NCBI GenBank assembly: GCA_003660965.1
Contig: QMVF01000008.1
Location: forward strand, 1 to 12,209
Direction: 5' to 3'
DNA from: Microcaldota archaeon
GTDB taxonomy: Archaea > Micrarchaeota > Micrarchaeia > Burarchaeales > Burarchaeaceae
DNA length: 12,209 nt
The number at the start of each line of letters is the position of its first letter. The stretch's first letter is position 1. Positions 12,199-12,209 of this stretch are shown in pieces. The notes beneath the pieces are model-generated. The model saw only the letters and a list, made by a program, of their open reading frames with translations, made no database searches and had not been told where the DNA came from. The translations under genes were made by a program, and so were the position numbers.

Positions 12199-12209
12199 GC
12201 CCGCTATCT

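Noticed and set aside
1..12209. Search by eye for CRISPR repeats, tRNA genes, insertion sequences or toxin-antitoxin pairs
   Set aside because: No regularly spaced repeats, cloverleaf-like segments, transposase motifs or flanking terminal repeats were seen; the gaps between genes are all shorter than about 75 bases.

Overview
The window is archaeal. It carries an archaeal proteasome alpha subunit, an SBDS/Sdo1 protein, the three archaeal exosome subunits, ribosomal protein L37Ae, RNA polymerase subunit P, the KEOPS subunit Pcc1 and prefoldin beta. Translation starts are preceded by GGTGA or GGAGG Shine-Dalgarno motifs, promoters are TATA-like, and short proteins carry archaeal class III (type IV pilin-like) signal sequences. 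The pilin set and compact gene packing would fit a DPANN lineage such as Diapherotrites or Micrarchaeota, or a euryarchaeon. The phylum is an inference that the sequence alone does not settle. Every convincing gene lies on the minus strand, so transcription runs from high to low coordinates.

In transcription order the window opens with an unrecognised, Arg-rich protein gene (11548-12198) that may continue past the window edge. A TATA-like promoter near 11521-11530 then precedes the conserved 'exosome superoperon': psmA, SBDS, rrp4, rrp41, rrp42, rpl37ae, rpoP (43 codons), pcc1, pfdB, a DHH phosphoesterase gene and a very short ogt-type gene (11472 down to 5600). Gaps are 0-42 bases and several stop/start pairs overlap. 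This block links protein degradation, ribosome maturation, RNA decay, transcription, tRNA modification (t6A) and chaperoning, an association long noted in archaea. A second weak promoter may sit before rpl37ae.

A new TATA-like element (5590-5600) starts a second tight block of six overlapping or nearly touching genes (5579 down to 1226). All encode small-to-large exported, membrane-anchored proteins. Two are textbook class III pilins (QxSxExxxL type). Three share a related but distinct Gly-Phe-Phe/Ile-Phe N-terminus, and one of these is a 567-residue protein with 16 cysteines. The sixth is a short membrane-anchored protein with two Cys-rich repeats. No pilus ATPase, platform protein or prepilin peptidase lies in the window. 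The block looks like a minor-pilin or surface-appendage tip cluster of unknown substrate, and it is the most interesting part of the window.

The last gene (60-1163) encodes a complete L-alanine dehydrogenase with its own TATA-like promoter. It is followed by an AT-rich, T-tract-containing 3' region. No tRNA, rRNA, CRISPR array, insertion sequence or origin was seen, and no gene-free stretch exceeds about 75 bases.
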